Assembly (NCBI GenBank): GCA_015680685.1
Contig: MNCI01015499.1
Coordinates: forward strand, 2,340,473 to 2,402,472
From: Gnetum montanum
Taxonomy: Eukaryota; Streptophyta; Gnetopsida; Gnetales; Gnetaceae
Direction: 5' to 3'
DNA length: 62,000 nucleotides
Made by a program: the position numbers and the translations under genes
Part shown: positions 42,393-56,200 of the stretch, piece by piece
How the letters are laid out: the number at the start of each line of letters is the position of its first letter
Position numbering within the stretch: position 1 is the stretch's first letter
The notes under the pieces: model-generated
What the model saw: only the letters and a program-made list of their open reading frames with translations
Told to the model about the DNA's origin: nothing
The model's database searches: none

Positions 42393-44109
42393 CAAGCTTT
42401 TCTTTTTCTTTTCTTTTCTTTTTTGGAGGGAATTAAAACTACTTTACTAGACATAGATATATTGTGCACATGATATATACGTAATTTGAATTTGCAATTT
42501 CTTGGCTTGCATAGTGCTTCTTAAATAATAAGATAATGTTAGAATATAATCATAACACAATGTACAATCATCAGTTTCATAACAATCCAAAGATGTTTAT
42601 AAGCAGTTTGGAACAAGCCCTAATAAATGGACGTGATGTATTGTGCAAACCTTTACCACCTTACCCATGGAACATATGTAGCCAAGATCAGGTTACGAAG
42701 GCATAAAGAAAAAGAATAAAAGAATAAATAATGAGAAATGTAAAAACAAGAAAAATAAGATAATATGGACAAGAAACAATGAATCATAAAAGTAGGTACT
42801 AGATGAAGCATTACATAGCACATAATCAGAATAAAAACCACAAAAAATCCAAGTTACATATCCAAGGTAAGAGAAGTAATCAATAGCAAGAAGTATAAAA
42901 GAACAAAAGGATTCATTGTGATCCATAGATTCGTAATGATAATTTGAAAACCAAAATGTTAATAAATAATTGTAAAAGAAAGAAATAAAGAAGGATCCAA
43001 TTTCCAAAATAGGACAAAAAGATCCAAAGTGATCCATTCATAATCTAGTCCAATTTTCCAAAGAGGAAAAGAAGACCATCCAGAAGGTTACTATGGATAA
43101 AAGAAGATGACTATGAAGAAGGAACAGGTTACGATTGAGGTAACAGTCCATAACTAATCAAGCCATGGATCACTAAGGAATCCAAGAAAGCCCAACCTCT
43201 ATAAGACTAACTAACTAGAAAAATTTCCATCAAGCTTGTTATAAGAAATAGGCAAAGGTAGGCATTGTAAAGATGTAGCCATGAAGAATTAGAAAGACAT
43301 GTTACAAAGAAGAGATTTGTAACAAAACCAGAAGATATCAAGAATGACTGCAGAATGTAAACAATACTATTATGAAAGATATATTGATGGATTACTTAAT
43401 CAACAAGTTGTGTTAAGTTTTCTCATAATTGAAATGATCTTGATATAATTAAAGTTGTTCTAAAGACAAACACACAAAATCTATTAAACAACTAATTTAC
43501 ATTAAATCATTGAAGAGAAGAAATAAAGAAAAATATTAATAGTTTTGGACATGTCTTTTTAAATTTTCATCCTTACAACCAATCCTTAAAAACCTCTACT
43601 TTAGAGTAGGAAAAGAATTAGGCCTTAACCTTACTCAAAAGCACCCTCATAGGTTTTTACTTCTTACTAAAGGATTTCTTGTATTGAGAAGGAGAAAATT
43701 CTCTCTAAAGACAAAAGAGTACATTAATCAAAATAATAAACAAGTAGCAACAAAAGCTAAAAGCTTTCCATCCTTGAGCCTCTACAACTAAAAGAAATTA
43801 ATACTATATAAAATAAAGTAATTGTTTAGCTTTCACTAGAAGTATTTTTGCTTGAAGCTATAGTTGAAAAGTGACATTTTTGAGATTATGGTATTGAACT
43901 CTTGAAGAGATGTCATAGTTATGCTATCACTACTAGACAATAATTGCATACCAAAGCTTCTAGATAGAGTGGAGAATAAATGGTGGAAGACATTTCCAGA
44001 TGCAAAGAAAAGAAAATAGACAAACTAGGTTAATCACCAAGAATGACTTCATTAATGCTTGGTTAAAAGTTGCTACAAATTTTGGATGTCTATTTCCAAA
44101 CATACTTAG
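42393..44109 (-). mobile_element. LINE-C 3' part (left of the nested Gypsy element)
   Basis: The TSD of the Gypsy element (CTTAG) shows that this sequence was once contiguous with 53282 onward, which is LINE. A T/C-rich run at 42393-42425 would be the A-rich tail on the minus strand (GGGAATTAAAACTAC-type 3' end followed by A with G interruptions). Coding here is too decayed to assign, so the extent is an inference. Confidence 0.4.
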
Positions 44110-44968
44110 TGATGAGCAGCGAGGTACCCCTACATCCAACCATACAAATCACAAGCATTTATGCATGATCTAGTCAAGTTCCGTGGATGGGACTGGTTGT
44201 GGTATCTAGATCATTATGCTCTAATCGTAGTTTGCTGTCTTCCCACTTGGACTAGTGGTAGCTTTATCATGTATGGTTTAGTCCAAAGTGAGGCATATGA
44301 TGTTGTCTAATTCTATGTTACTCCTAATGATGATAAAGAGATGAATTAATTAAGCTACTAAACAATGGAGAGTACAATCTAAGCTAGCCTATGTGTGATG
44401 AGTATCCACTCTTAATTGTCCATATATGTCTTGGACTTCGTGAGACTACTTCTAGGATTGCCAAGCATATGTCACTAGGTCTGCCAAACAATACACCATT
44501 GGATTACCAAGTACTTACACTTAAACGCTCATGATTAAGGCGTGCACATTCTGCTTAATGATAGGAATCGTAAATAGTAATAAATGGAAATGTTAACTAA
44601 AGGAAACAGTAAATAATTAACAATTAAAAGCAATAATAATCCAAGTGGATGCTATAATGATGGAAGTAATCTCGATCTTTATTGCTAGTCATGTAACATG
44701 TCCAAGTACATCACACTCAAACAAAGGTGTCATACGATTACAAACATCACACTGCAGGCATGCATTGAAAATAACAGGACTTTAAGAAAGACTAACAAAA
44801 ACTAAGAACTAGAACTAAAACTCTACATCCTCTATTACTCTTCAATCGTGCACCCAAGTGTTGTATTTATAGGCAAGCACAGAGGAGATGATGTTGGATT
44901 TCCAACATTACTTCCTAGCTTCAACATCGGGTACCCGACATTGAGGCCTGACAAATCATGACTTATTA
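44110..44968 (-). repeat. 3' LTR of the Gypsy-type element
   Basis: 859 bp. Its first bases on the minus strand are TAATAAG instead of TGATGAG (mutated). It contains a TATA box (CTATAAATA on the minus strand, about 44872-44864) and, upstream of it, a palindrome-rich stretch of about 57 bp (44899-44955) that the 5' LTR lacks. Confidence 0.9.
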
Positions 44969-45099
44969 TACCCCCACAATTAAATGAAAACTCATCCTTG
45001 AGTCAAACAAAATGAGGAACAATTTTTGTACAAAATATTGAGAAGGTATGGGATTATTGACTAACTTAAACAATAAACAAAACAGTTGACTCTTGCATG

Positions 45100-47950
45100 C
45101 CGTAGTGGTGTAATACAAGAAAATAGGACATATTATTACAAAACAAAAACTAAAAAGCTCATGTGGTGCCCAGAGGTAGTGGCCCCTCCATTGGCTGCTT
45201 CCCTTTGTCGCCAAGCTTTTGAAATTTGTAACAATTCAGCAATGCTTGTAACTTCTCGTCTTCCATCCTTGGGTCATGTACCATCCAGGCTGTTGAGCCA
45301 ATGTGTGCTAGCTCTGATACATCCCAAGGACATGGTAGTTGCGGGAACATTTGATTTGCCTTTAAATACCAAGATGTAAATTGTCGTCATTCCTCCTCAA
45401 ATGCCTTAGCTTTGTCTTTAAGTTCATGATAATCTGTTAATTTTCTAGCTAAGTTTGAGGCTATGTCCTTTTGTCCCTAGTAGTTGGCTTTTACCACTGC
45501 CAATTCTAAGTTTGCCACTTGCAACTTCTGCAACACGTCTTTCCGATCAACAAACTCTTTCTCATATAATGCATAAGTGGTTGCTACCTATTTTTCTAGC
45601 TCATTTTGAGGCCAACCTACTATTAACATGGCAAGGTTGCATATCTAAGGTTAGCCAATGCCATGTATTCTTTCAAATCTTCTATTTGCAGGTCTTTATT
45701 CTTGACTTTTGCTTGGTGGACCAAGGCATAGCTATCTAGGATTAGCTGCCAATCAGGATTCTGTGCTAATAGGGAGCTAATAGGGATTTTAGCCATCTAG
45801 ATCTCTTTTTCATTTATCTATTTGTAAATGCCTACTTGGTCACAGAAGTGCTTCTTCAACTTGTGTTTCTTGGCCTCATTTTGCCATGCGCTAATTTCAA
45901 TTCTAATTTCTAATGAATAGCGTAGACCTCCTCCATGGAGAGGGTTCTATTCTCCTTGGCCAATCTACTAATGTCCTGGTTGACCCTCACCAATTGTTAT
46001 CTCAATTGGTGGACACTTTCATTTAAGATATTCTTTTACTTCTCAACAATGGTCAACCTTGAATTCTCCGTGGTGAGCTACTTATTTTCTTCTTGTACAA
46101 TGGTCAATGCCTTTTTGTATGCGTGGGATTACACATCAGTAGCAAAGGCTTTCTAGACCACCTTCTCTTTTTCTTGTTTAGTAGCTGTGTTCTCCTTCAT
46201 TAGCTTGGTCAACTACTCTATCTTGAATTATTCAAGCTAGTCAGGTGCAACAAAATGGACAAGATCCCATTGTTTGGCTCTCAAGGTAGCTAGCTCTTGT
46301 TGTAGTCTTTGTACTTTGGCTTTTTCATGCTCTACCTTGACTTCAGTCATGACCAATTTTCCTTTTGTGGTGATAAGGTCTAACTGTGATGCAGTGACAT
46401 CACTAGGGATGTTAAACAAGGTAGTCATCACTTGCCTTGTCTGCAGTAGTTGATCTAAAACATCCTCATGCACCATAGGAGTCATTAAAGTCCCAACTAG
46501 CATTTGCACATCTCTAGTTCCCATTAGATCCACTAGGGGCACAACAAGCACGTTGACTGACTCCTTAATATGGTCTATGATTACTTCTACTATGCTTTCT
46601 ACATCCTCATGTTGTAGTACCACAACTGTGGCACCTTCTTCCATTTCGAGTGTTACTTTGAAGGATGCAGAATTCCCAGAGATTTTTAATGAACATTGGG
46701 ATCCTTCTCCTCCTAATTGTAGCAAGATCTCCCCTTGTGTTGGATTAGCTGAAACTGTGGGTCATATGACATCATCCATCACTCTAAAGAGATTCAACTC
46801 ATCCTTGCTTCCCTACCTGATAGCTTTAGTGATATTTTATAAATGGCTCATGGAGGGTCTATAGTCTTGCAATGGCAATGGTGGTAAAGCTTGTGTTTAT
46901 GGGCATTGCTCAGGTTCACATTGTGTTTCTGCTTGTGGCTCTGTCTCCTTCTCCACTTCTTGTTCTTCACCAAGATCTTTTCTTGGTGCTACAGGTTTTA
47001 GGAGTTTGGTGAAGGAGGCATTTTGAGCCTTCTTGGGGATATCATTCGTATATTTCAAGATCCCAGCACACTTGCACAGCCTTCTAATTAGGCAAGGGAA
47101 TGAAAGTGTTGGTTTCCCTACCTTTTTTTTTTCAAACTATCATTGGATTTTAATAAAGTAAAACTAGGGAAGATTGGCCACAAATTTATCCATTAAAATA
47201 GCACTTCCCCTGGCCCAATATGTTGAGATTTGATTGAGCCCTTTTGTGGAAAATAGGTGGTATGTCCCGATCTTGAAATACATATTCTCTTCTAGAGTCA
47301 TTTCATTATACGTTTTATCCTCCTTGTCATACACTTGTTTCAACCACAATTTCTTGGTCTCAGGGTCAGATCTGGTTGATAAATGGACTACCTTAGCCCC
47401 TTCATTTGGTAAATTGAAAGCCACAGCAATTGCTTTAACTGAAAAAGAGACATTTACTTCACAAATGTTGATGGTGGTGCCCTCATCTTTATTGTGCTAG
47501 AACTAATGAGTTTCACCAAGGTACCACTCACCACTGTTTGACAGAATGGGCCACAATGGAGATGCCTTAAGTTGTGTCTAAACCACTTCTACAGCAAACT
47601 CCATGAATGGGTCAAAATTCACTTCCATGATGAATAAGGTCAACATGGACTTTTTTAGAATGGAAGCAAGGTAATCAGGAGGCAACATGAGACATTGTCC
47701 CTTCATGGGAGCCTATGGTTCTACAACCTTTCCTTAAACTAATTGCCTAGTAGTAGGAGCCTCTTGGTGAATGCTGAAGGATTGGGCTTCCTACTCTGCA
47801 TGTTCTCCTTGCTAACCTCAACCACTTTGTGGATGCTTAGCTACTCTTTACGAGGGTTCACCCTGTGCACCTCTTTTTGGGGCCATTTGCAATCAAGTAA
47901 AGATCAAGTGTTACTAAGGTTGTATTCTTCTCATTAATCAATTTATGCCT
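45100..47950 (-). pseudogene. Second coding region of the Gypsy-type element (coiled coil, unknown function)
   Basis: Open pieces are 47424-47164 (MAFNLPNEGAKVVHLSTRSD...), 46725-46237 (162 codons) and 45350-45159 (MFPQLPCPWDVSELAH...). The 162-codon piece ends in a heptad-like coiled coil (KVEHEKAKVQRLQQELATLR). They lie between gag and the 3' LTR, where pol would normally be, and show no RT, integrase or protease motif. Frames are broken. It may be a captured host sequence or the extra ORF seen in some non-autonomous Gypsy lineages. I do not recognise the family. Confidence 0.45.
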
Positions 47951-48454
47951 TACTTGTTACCTTAGTTCATTAAGTTCCTAATTCATATGATTGCAGAGTT
48001 AGAAAATTTTTTAAGAAAAATCCCCAAAAGTGTCTATCTGCTTTACAACCCTTTGCAATTGATTCCTTTGTCCTTATGTGTGGCTTATAGTGATGGTTAT
48101 GATCCCTTGGGTGAAAAAAGTAATATTTCTAACATTAATACAATTGATTATTCATGGTAATGCCTAAAGTTTTTACACTCTTACCCTTATAATACCTTCT
48201 AGGTGATAGTAAATTTTAGCAATCTAGTGCAAGTTTCACATGGAAGCAACCCCCATGACTAACTTAAACACTCTGGGTTCAAATAGGTCCAAATGGCACA
48301 GAAATCGGAGTGGTAGAGAGCTAGATATTGCAAGTGGAAAATGAGTGCATAGAGCTCTGAGTCATGAGAGAAAATTTGAACAACTCTCCTAGTAGCAAAT
48401 GATAAAAATGAAGTTGGATCATCACAGGGGTCATACATATAGTCTTCGTCAAAT

Positions 48455-48478
48455 CCAACATTGGGTACCCAATGTTGG
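48455..48478. repeat. Perfect 24-bp palindrome centred on GGTACC
   Basis: Arms CCAACATTGGGT meet their exact reverse complement at 48466/48467. A related imperfect palindrome, also centred on GGGTACCC, is in the 3' LTR at 44921-44944. Confidence 0.85.
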
Positions 48479-50699
48479 GTATGCGACGTCATATCAGACC
48501 TAATGTTCGTGAGGCAATAATGGGGCCCATAGAGTTTCATTGAATGGGGTAGCTGAGCATGCAAACTAAATCTTGGTGATGGGTTGAAAGGTTTGAAGTT
48601 AGGTCCATTAATCTAGGATAAGTGGATAATTAGTTTGAGGCACCAAAAGTGTGATAAGGTGGAGTCATCAACGTGAAAAGCACTAGAATGAGCAAGAAAA
48701 AGGGCATTGAAATTAAAGTTGTGGATGGATCACATGTGATGGAATGGGAAAAAATAAAATATAATATTTGAGCACTTTGGAGGGTGAAAAATGATGTGGT
48801 TATGTCAAATGAGTACAAGTCACAAAAAGTTACACAAGTGGGTCCTCCCCAAAGCAAGCTCTACCCTATGATGCCCTTGTGTAACCACACATAAAAATGT
48901 CCTAGGCAATAAAAGGTTTGAATGCAATGCATACCTATGAAACAAAGCACACATGTTAAAACCACCAATTCGAGATAATAACTCTATGTTACACAAAACC
49001 ATAAGTTAGAATCACATGGACAATGAGATGAGATGGATTGTAGAAAGGACTGTAGAAATTGGGACATGAGGTCTTACCATGGGCACAATGAAACCTTGTG
49101 TGTTATTAATGATTAAATAATCATGAGTCCTTCTTTCCAAGATTCAAACGAAGTTCAAATTACATTTCAATGACTTCACATTATTTCATCCTATCGATAA
49201 ACAACCATAAGACTATCATCACTTCGCATTTTGTCCAAGGGAGGAGCATTATTTATAGCACATACACATTTTTTTTCTTTTTCACTCTCTTTTTTCGATT
49301 CTAAGAAGCCGCCAACTTTCAGGAATGGGTACATGTCTTTCCAATGGGAGCCGCAAAAGTTTATTTAGTGTCATTTTAGGTTACTCTTACTTCCATTTTT
49401 CATTAGATCTACAAGGATATGGTTACAACCTCAGTAACATGATAGAACATACAAAAGTGGCCAAAGAGAATCCACAAATCCCCTTAATGTCACACCCTTC
49501 ATATTTTGCCTTGGTTTTACACTCTTCTATCCATACACAATGATTATAGATTTATTATTAGGTTGGATGATGGAAAAGATTATCATTATGACTAGGGCAA
49601 GAACCTCTCATTAATGGAATGAGTGGATGCATGACGTGGTCTCAATGTCCAAATAATCAGTCCCTTATGACTTGACAACATAGAGAAAGCCTCACCTCAA
49701 TGGGCAACATGATCATTTTATTCACAAGCAAGATTACATAACAAAGAAAATGAACACAACAAATAGAAAAAATTGGAAGAAATAGGAATAATTGTTTCAA
49801 GAAATAGGAACATGATAATAAATTGTAAAATAAAAAGATGAAAAACACTTAAGAATCCTGAAGACTAGAATGGGGGGTGACCCCCATGACTAAACATTTG
49901 GCCATGACAAGTATTAATAGTGGATAAATAGGATCTATGCATGTATGAAACATTGGTAACCATTCATGCCCTAGCCACTAGGTGTTTGTTGGTGGTCTGG
50001 TGGCTGGATAGAAAAATTGTTGGTCACATACTTGATTGTTAAATGCATGGTGGATCAGGGTATGAGATGTGTTATCATTATGGATGTCTAGTCCATGATG
50101 GCACCCTTGATCATAATATGATATGCATGGATTTATTTGTCTCCCCATACTATTAGATTCATTGTTTGGATTTGGAATTAGAGTAATGATGGATGGTGGC
50201 CCTTGTGTATGATCAAAGGACAGTGGTTAAGACAAGGAAGGTGGTGCACCAAATTGGCCTTGTGCTAGCTTGGATGATATAGTGGGTTCATGCGTGATTT
50301 GCTTCTATTTACGACCATTTCTTCAAAAGGGATGTTTTCTATGTTGTAGTTGAGACCCACTGGTATTAGCATGTTTGTGCACATTTGCAACACAACTAAC
50401 ATTCATTCGGTGCTGAACCTTCTTGTGTCATTGGTAGTGGCATATAATGAGGTGGAGTATGAGAATATCGAGGGTAGGCTAGATGGTAAGAGGCACGAGG
50501 TGGTGATCCTTCAGGGGGTGTCATGTGTTGATGGTACTCGGGGGAGTGGTAGTGACGATTTGAAGTAGAGGATGTAGAACTAGTTGGAGAAACAAGGTGC
50601 TGAACATAATAACCATGCGAGTTTAGCGAATAGGGCTGATATGGTGGTGGCCTCCCCCATGACTGTGGTTGTTGCCATTGTGGTTGAGGACTGTGTTAA

Positions 50700-52354
50700 G
50701 GTTGGTAATAAGTCCCCATAGGATGGTATGATTGGTTGTATGACTATCTATAATTACCTTGTGGGAGAGGAAATCTCTTAGGCATGTGCTTTTGCACAAA
50801 GTTCAGATTTAAGGCACCTACCCAATACTCCCATAGATGCAACAAGACTAGGCAATGGCCCTTCGGATGATCATATATGTAGATGTCACATCCATTATCT
50901 TTGTTTGTGATGGAGTCTATGGCCTCACTTTCTTTAGCCATTTCTCCATTTGCCGAAAAGTGTTCCTAGCTATTTCTTGGTTTTGTACCCTTTGTTTATT
51001 GTGATCGCCTAGTTTATCTTGCATGATCCTCTTCTTGATTGTCTTACTGAGAGTTGTAACATTTTCATATACCCAGTTGGACATCCTAGTAAACTTTGCT
51101 TCTAGTTCATCAATAGATTCTTGTATCGGTAAGGTTTGTTGCGGGGTCACCTTATTAAGAGTGATTTTGTTCTTCATACCATATATCTAGACCTCCTTTT
51201 GTTGAAGAGTTGGGTTTAATTGATATTTCTTGACATTCTTCCATTTGCATATTTCTCCTTCTTGTTTTGCCATAATGCTCGATTAGCTCTTTGATTTGAT
51301 GGGCTTGGAGCTCATATAATTTCCTTGGGGTATACATCCCGAGCATTTCCCTTGTTTCATTATGAAGGCCATCTACAATGTGGAAAAGTTACCTTTCCTT
51401 AGAGAAACCATGACTTGGACATCTATTTAGTAAGGCATAATATCTATTTAAGGCCATGTCCAAGGGTTCATGTTGTTCTTGCTTCCACTCTTGGATCTAT
51501 CTCCTTAGGTTGGACACTCTCGCATAGGTTTGGTATTTCTCGTTAAAAACTTCCAACATTGTGGACCATTGTCAGATTGAATTTAGTCTCAATGATCTAT
51601 ACCACACTTCAACTCTATCAATTAGTGTCCTAGGAAAGAGCTTAACCTTTTTCCATCCATTTTCAATGTTGTAGAAAGCACAAGCATCATGGAAGGCTTG
51701 TAAATGATGTTGTAGATCTAAATCATAACCTCCTACAAATTTAGGAATATTATTCATGTCAAGCTTAGGTAGGTGACTCTTTCTGTGATGCCTGTGAGAT
51801 ATCTTAATGGCCTCTATGATCTACATTAGGCTCTTAGTGGCCAACAAGGGTTCATCATCATCAAACATGTTGTGAGGGAAATTTCTATTTCTATTCACTT
51901 GGTTGTGATGATGTTGTTGATGTTTGTGATGACATCTTTGACTTTTCCCATGGGTTCAATTCTAGTTTTTAACCTGACCATTTAGTGAAGCCTTATTTCC
52001 ATACCTATGTTCATCTTCGTCAGAACTAGACGTTGAAGGGGAAGAGGAGGATGAAGAACTAGAAGGATTGCCATGGCATCTATGGTGTTCCTTAGGGTCC
52101 CTTAATTTGTTGTTTCTGGGTTTTGAGGAGGTCTTAGGCCTTGAGGCCTCCCCTAGTTCAGGACTTATGTCATCTCCTCCAAGATTTTTTGCCTTAGGTG
52201 AATGTAGTCTTTGGGTATTGTCAGGGTAGTCATGAACATAAGAAACCCCTGCATAAGGTTTGTCACTCCAAATTTTTTCATCATATATTTCTTTAGTTCT
52301 CCAATGAATGTTTTCACTATATAGTGCATTATCACTTCCATGTGAGAGAGACAT
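50700..52354 (-). pseudogene. gag-like region of the Gypsy-type element
   Basis: A Ser/acidic N-terminal part (52354-51962, with SSSSSSSSPSTSSSDEDEH) is followed by a Retrotrans_gag signature at 51757-51572 (VGGYDLDLQHHLQAF, VKLFPRTLIDRVEVWYRSL). Further frames follow at 51346-51155 and 51177-50917, and a Pro/His-rich tail. The order and the conserved WY..L support gag. Frameshifts break it. Confidence 0.7.
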
Positions 52355-52460
52355 TGTTGTTGGTATATGGTGTGTGTGAGTTAATATTTTTTGAAAGATA
52401 TATCATTAATACCTTTACAGCGATCATGTATGATATAACTAATCTAGATAACTAGCACCA

Positions 52461-52479
52461 TCCCCAATAACGGCGCCAA
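52461..52479 (-). other. Primer-binding site (tRNA-Asp type)
   Basis: The minus strand reads TTGGCGCCGTTATTGGGGA directly after the LTR end ACTCATCA. The common form is TGGCGCCGTTGCCGGGGA, so about two transitions separate them. Confidence 0.85.
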
Positions 52480-53281
52480 TGATGAGTGGTGAGGTACCCT
52501 TACGCCCAACCATATGAATCACAAGCATCTGCACATAATCCAGTCGAATTCTGTGGATGGAACTAGGTGTGGTATCTTGATCATTATGCTCTAATCGTAG
52601 TTTTCTATCTTCCCATTTGGACTAGCAGTAGCTTTGTCATGTATGGTTTAGACCAAAGTGAGGCATGTGATGTTGTCTAATTCTATGTTACTCCTAATGA
52701 TGACAAAGAGATGAATTAATTAAGCTACTAAACAATGGAGAGTAAAATCTAAGCTAGCCTACGTGCGATGAGTATCTACTCTTAATTGTCCATATACATC
52801 TTGGACTTCGTGAGACTACTTATGGGATTGCCAAGCATATGTCACTGGGTGTGCTAAACAATACACTGCTGGATTACCAAGTACTTAAATGCTCTTGATT
52901 AAGGCGTACGCATTCCACTTAATGACAAAAATCGTAAATAGCAATAAATGGAAATGTTAACTAAAGGAAACAGTAAATAATTAACAATTAAAAGCATAAT
53001 AATCTAAGTGGATGCTGAAATGATGGAAGTAATCTCAATTTTTATTGCCAGTCATGTAACGTGTCCAAGTACATCACACTTGAACAAAGGTGTCATACGA
53101 TTACAAACTCACATTGTGGGCATGAACTGAAAATAACAAGACTCTAAGAAAGACTAACAAAAATTGAGAACTAAAACTAAAACTCTACATCCTCTATTGC
53201 TCTTCAACCATGCATCCAAGTGTTGTATTTATAGGCAAGCACAAAGGAGATGATGTTGGCTCGACAAATCATGACTCATCA
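52480..53281 (-). repeat. 5' LTR of the Gypsy-type element
   Basis: 802 bp, minus-strand start TGATGAGTC and end CTCATCA. It lacks the roughly 57-bp palindromic U3 segment of the 3' LTR. It is otherwise similar, with substitutions mostly of transition type. Confidence 0.9.
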
Positions 53282-56200
53282 CTTAGCAATAGGACACACA
53301 AAAAAACATGAGAAAATGAGTCTTCATTTCTACAAAGAGGATAAAGAGAAGAAATATTTCTTATATATTTAAGAGAAGTGTTGATAGAAAGACCTTGATG
53401 AATGAAACACCATAAAAATTATAAATTTTAGGAAATGTATGAGCTCTCTAAATATCTTTCATTGTCCTCCTCTACATTGTCCAGGCTTTATTGAATTTGT
53501 TATGAATAAAAATGTTCTTTGTAATAATCTTGTAAATAACTTTCAAATTAAAAAGAAAAATAGATATGCCATCCTTCCAAAAAATATCTGGAAAAGCTTG
53601 ATGCAAATTGTTGTTAACTTTAAATAAATTCTCAAAATTAGAAATTAAAATTTCAAGATTTTTTCTTCTTTTTATTCAAATCATAGAGGCTAGAAACTTC
53701 ATTCTAAGTAATTCATCTATCATGCATATGTATATAAGAAATTGTAGTGATACAAAATTTCCTCTAAATGATACACAATCTAGATGAATTGGTAGCCTAA
53801 GCTCCTTCATTAAAAGTAAGCCACTATAGGATAATTTACTTAAGCATATATTTTAAAACTATAATATGATTGTAATTATATTATTTACTAAGCTTGTACC
53901 ATGTCTTCTAAATTTATTTAAGAATTTAAGAACCAAGAAAAAAATGTCCTAAGGAAAAAGAAGGTAGTGAAGAAAGTTATTAAAAGACAAAATATTACCA
54001 TTCATAGGTTTTCCTTGCATAAAAGAAGTATCCAAAAATCATCTCCATTAATGCACTTTGCAATTTATTTAGCTTTAAAAGAAATACCCTAGTTATAACA
54101 AATAATAAGGCCAAGTCCTCCATCTTTCTTACTATTAGTGCAAATATCCCAAGCAACTGTAGAAAACCCCTTTATTATGTTGCTTAGCAAACCAAAGAAA
54201 CCAACATATAATATAATCAATTCTATCATAAAAAGTTTTAGAAAGAGCCTAACAACTAGATTAATAAACATGAGTTGATTGAAGCAGCTTCTTAATATTT
54301 GAAACTTTACTGGTAAAGATGAGCTTTTTTTTCTTTCCATTTATCAAGCTTCTATTCAGTTTTATCAATTACCTAATTCTACAAAATAGTAAGATTAGGC
54401 TCAAAAGAAAAAGATATTCCTAAAATTTTGAAGATGAAATATTTTTTCAATATTTTCCAAGGCTTGAGAGTAACCCACTTATCAATATTACCATTACAAT
54501 AAATAATAAATTTTTGCCAATTGATATAAGAGTCAGATAACATGCAATAATCCTCCACTCTAACTAAAAAAGTATTAATATGTTGCAAACAATTATTGAT
54601 CATAAAAGAAGAATCATCTACAAAGTGCATGTTAAGTAATTATATACCTTGATCATTAATTAAAATTTCCTTAATGATATTCCTTTCTGGATCATAATGG
54701 TGAATATATGAAAGAAAGTGTGCAACAATAATACCAAGATAGGGAGCTAGAAAACAACCTTGACAAACTGGTAATTAAAGAGAAAATGAGAAACTCAATC
54801 CAAAATTAGTAGCAACTTGAGCATTAGCATCAGTAAGTAGAGTACGAACAAGACAAATAAAATAATCACCATATCCTAGTTTATAGAGATAAGAAATAAT
54901 GAAATTCTATTCAATTCTATCATAAGCTTTAGCATAATCTAACTTAATAAAAGTAATATCCTAGTTAGTATTAGAAGTCCACTGAATTCCCTTCCAAGTT
55001 GTAGTAACATTATTTAAGATATGTCTACCTTTAAAAAAACTAGTCTACTTAGGTTTGATGATATTTTCAATAAATTTTTGAATTTGGCAAGCTATGCATT
55101 TAACTAAAATTCTATAAGTATTACCAATATGTTGAAGATCACAATTCTTAGGAAGAAGATGAATCATACCTTTATTAATATTTTTATCAAGAGAAACTTT
55201 TTAATGACTTTTTGGAAAACATGAAAGAGATCATCTCCAATGATATTCTAATGCTTCTTTAAAAAATCAATTTGAAAACCAATAAAACTTGGAGCTTTAT
55301 CATCTACTAAACTAAAGGCCACTAGTTTGATTTCATCCGTTGCAATGTCTACTTCAAGAATACTTCTATGTGCTTATGTTATAAAATGAGAAATATGTAT
55401 ATTAGAGGCCTAGAAGGATTCTTTGCTAAAATATTTATAAGGAAAAATAGAAAAAAAATGATTTGCTAAAAAACTATTAATAGTCTCAAGATCTGTAATG
55501 ATGAAGTCATTTATATAAAGAGATTCTAGTTTAGGTACTTGATCCTTTCCTTTTAGAAATTTAAAAAATGTCTTGCAAGGTTCATCTTCAATTTTTAGCC
55601 AACCCATGCAACTTTAAGGGAGATTGCTTTTAGCTTCAAAAGAATCTTAACATTATTTAGTATAACAAGCTTTAGCCAAGGCTTTTTGAGTTTCAAAATT
55701 GAATGAGAATTTGCATTTGCTTTTCACATTTTGCAAGATCTTCAACTTAATGTTTGCTCATAGAAAATTTCTTTCTAAACCTTCTAACATAATTTCTAAA
55801 TTTATAAGTAGTTAACTACCATCAATCAATCCAACCAATATAACTAATAGGCATTTTTTCTATATTCCATAAAGACTTTAAAATATTTTTTTACTAGGTC
55901 TTGTGAATATATTATTAGTCATACAAAAAAGCTCATGCTTTTGAAAGAAAGTAAAACTAATTATTTAGAGAAAAATACTAATAGAAAAATGGTTTGACAA
56001 AGTAGCATCTATTTGCACTTCTACTTTTTTTGTAGGCTTTCAAAAGGAAACATTAGAGATATAAAATCTATCAAGTCGATAACAAATTCTATTGTTTCTT
56101 GGTTGATAATTACATCAAGTATAATGTTTCTCATTTGAAGGATGTGAGAATAAAGAGCTAACATCATTAAAAAACTATTTTTCTTTAAAATTATACTAAT

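Larger units (their letters stand above)
44110..53281 (-). mobile_element. Complete non-autonomous Gypsy-type LTR retrotransposon, 9.2 kb
   Basis: LTRs 44110-44968 (3') and 52480-53281 (5') have ends TGATGAGT/ACTCATCA. They are flanked by perfect 5-bp target duplications CTTAG (44105-44109 and 53282-53286). Next to the 5' LTR the minus strand reads TTGGCGCCGTTATTGGGGA (52479-52461), a primer site of tRNA-Asp type as in Athila-like Gypsy elements. The polypurine tract GTGGGGGTA abuts the 3' LTR. The interior holds a gag-like region (about 52354-50700) and a second coding region with a coiled coil (about 47950-45100). I found no protease, RT, RNase H or integrase. It is inserted into LINE-C. 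Confidence 0.92.
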
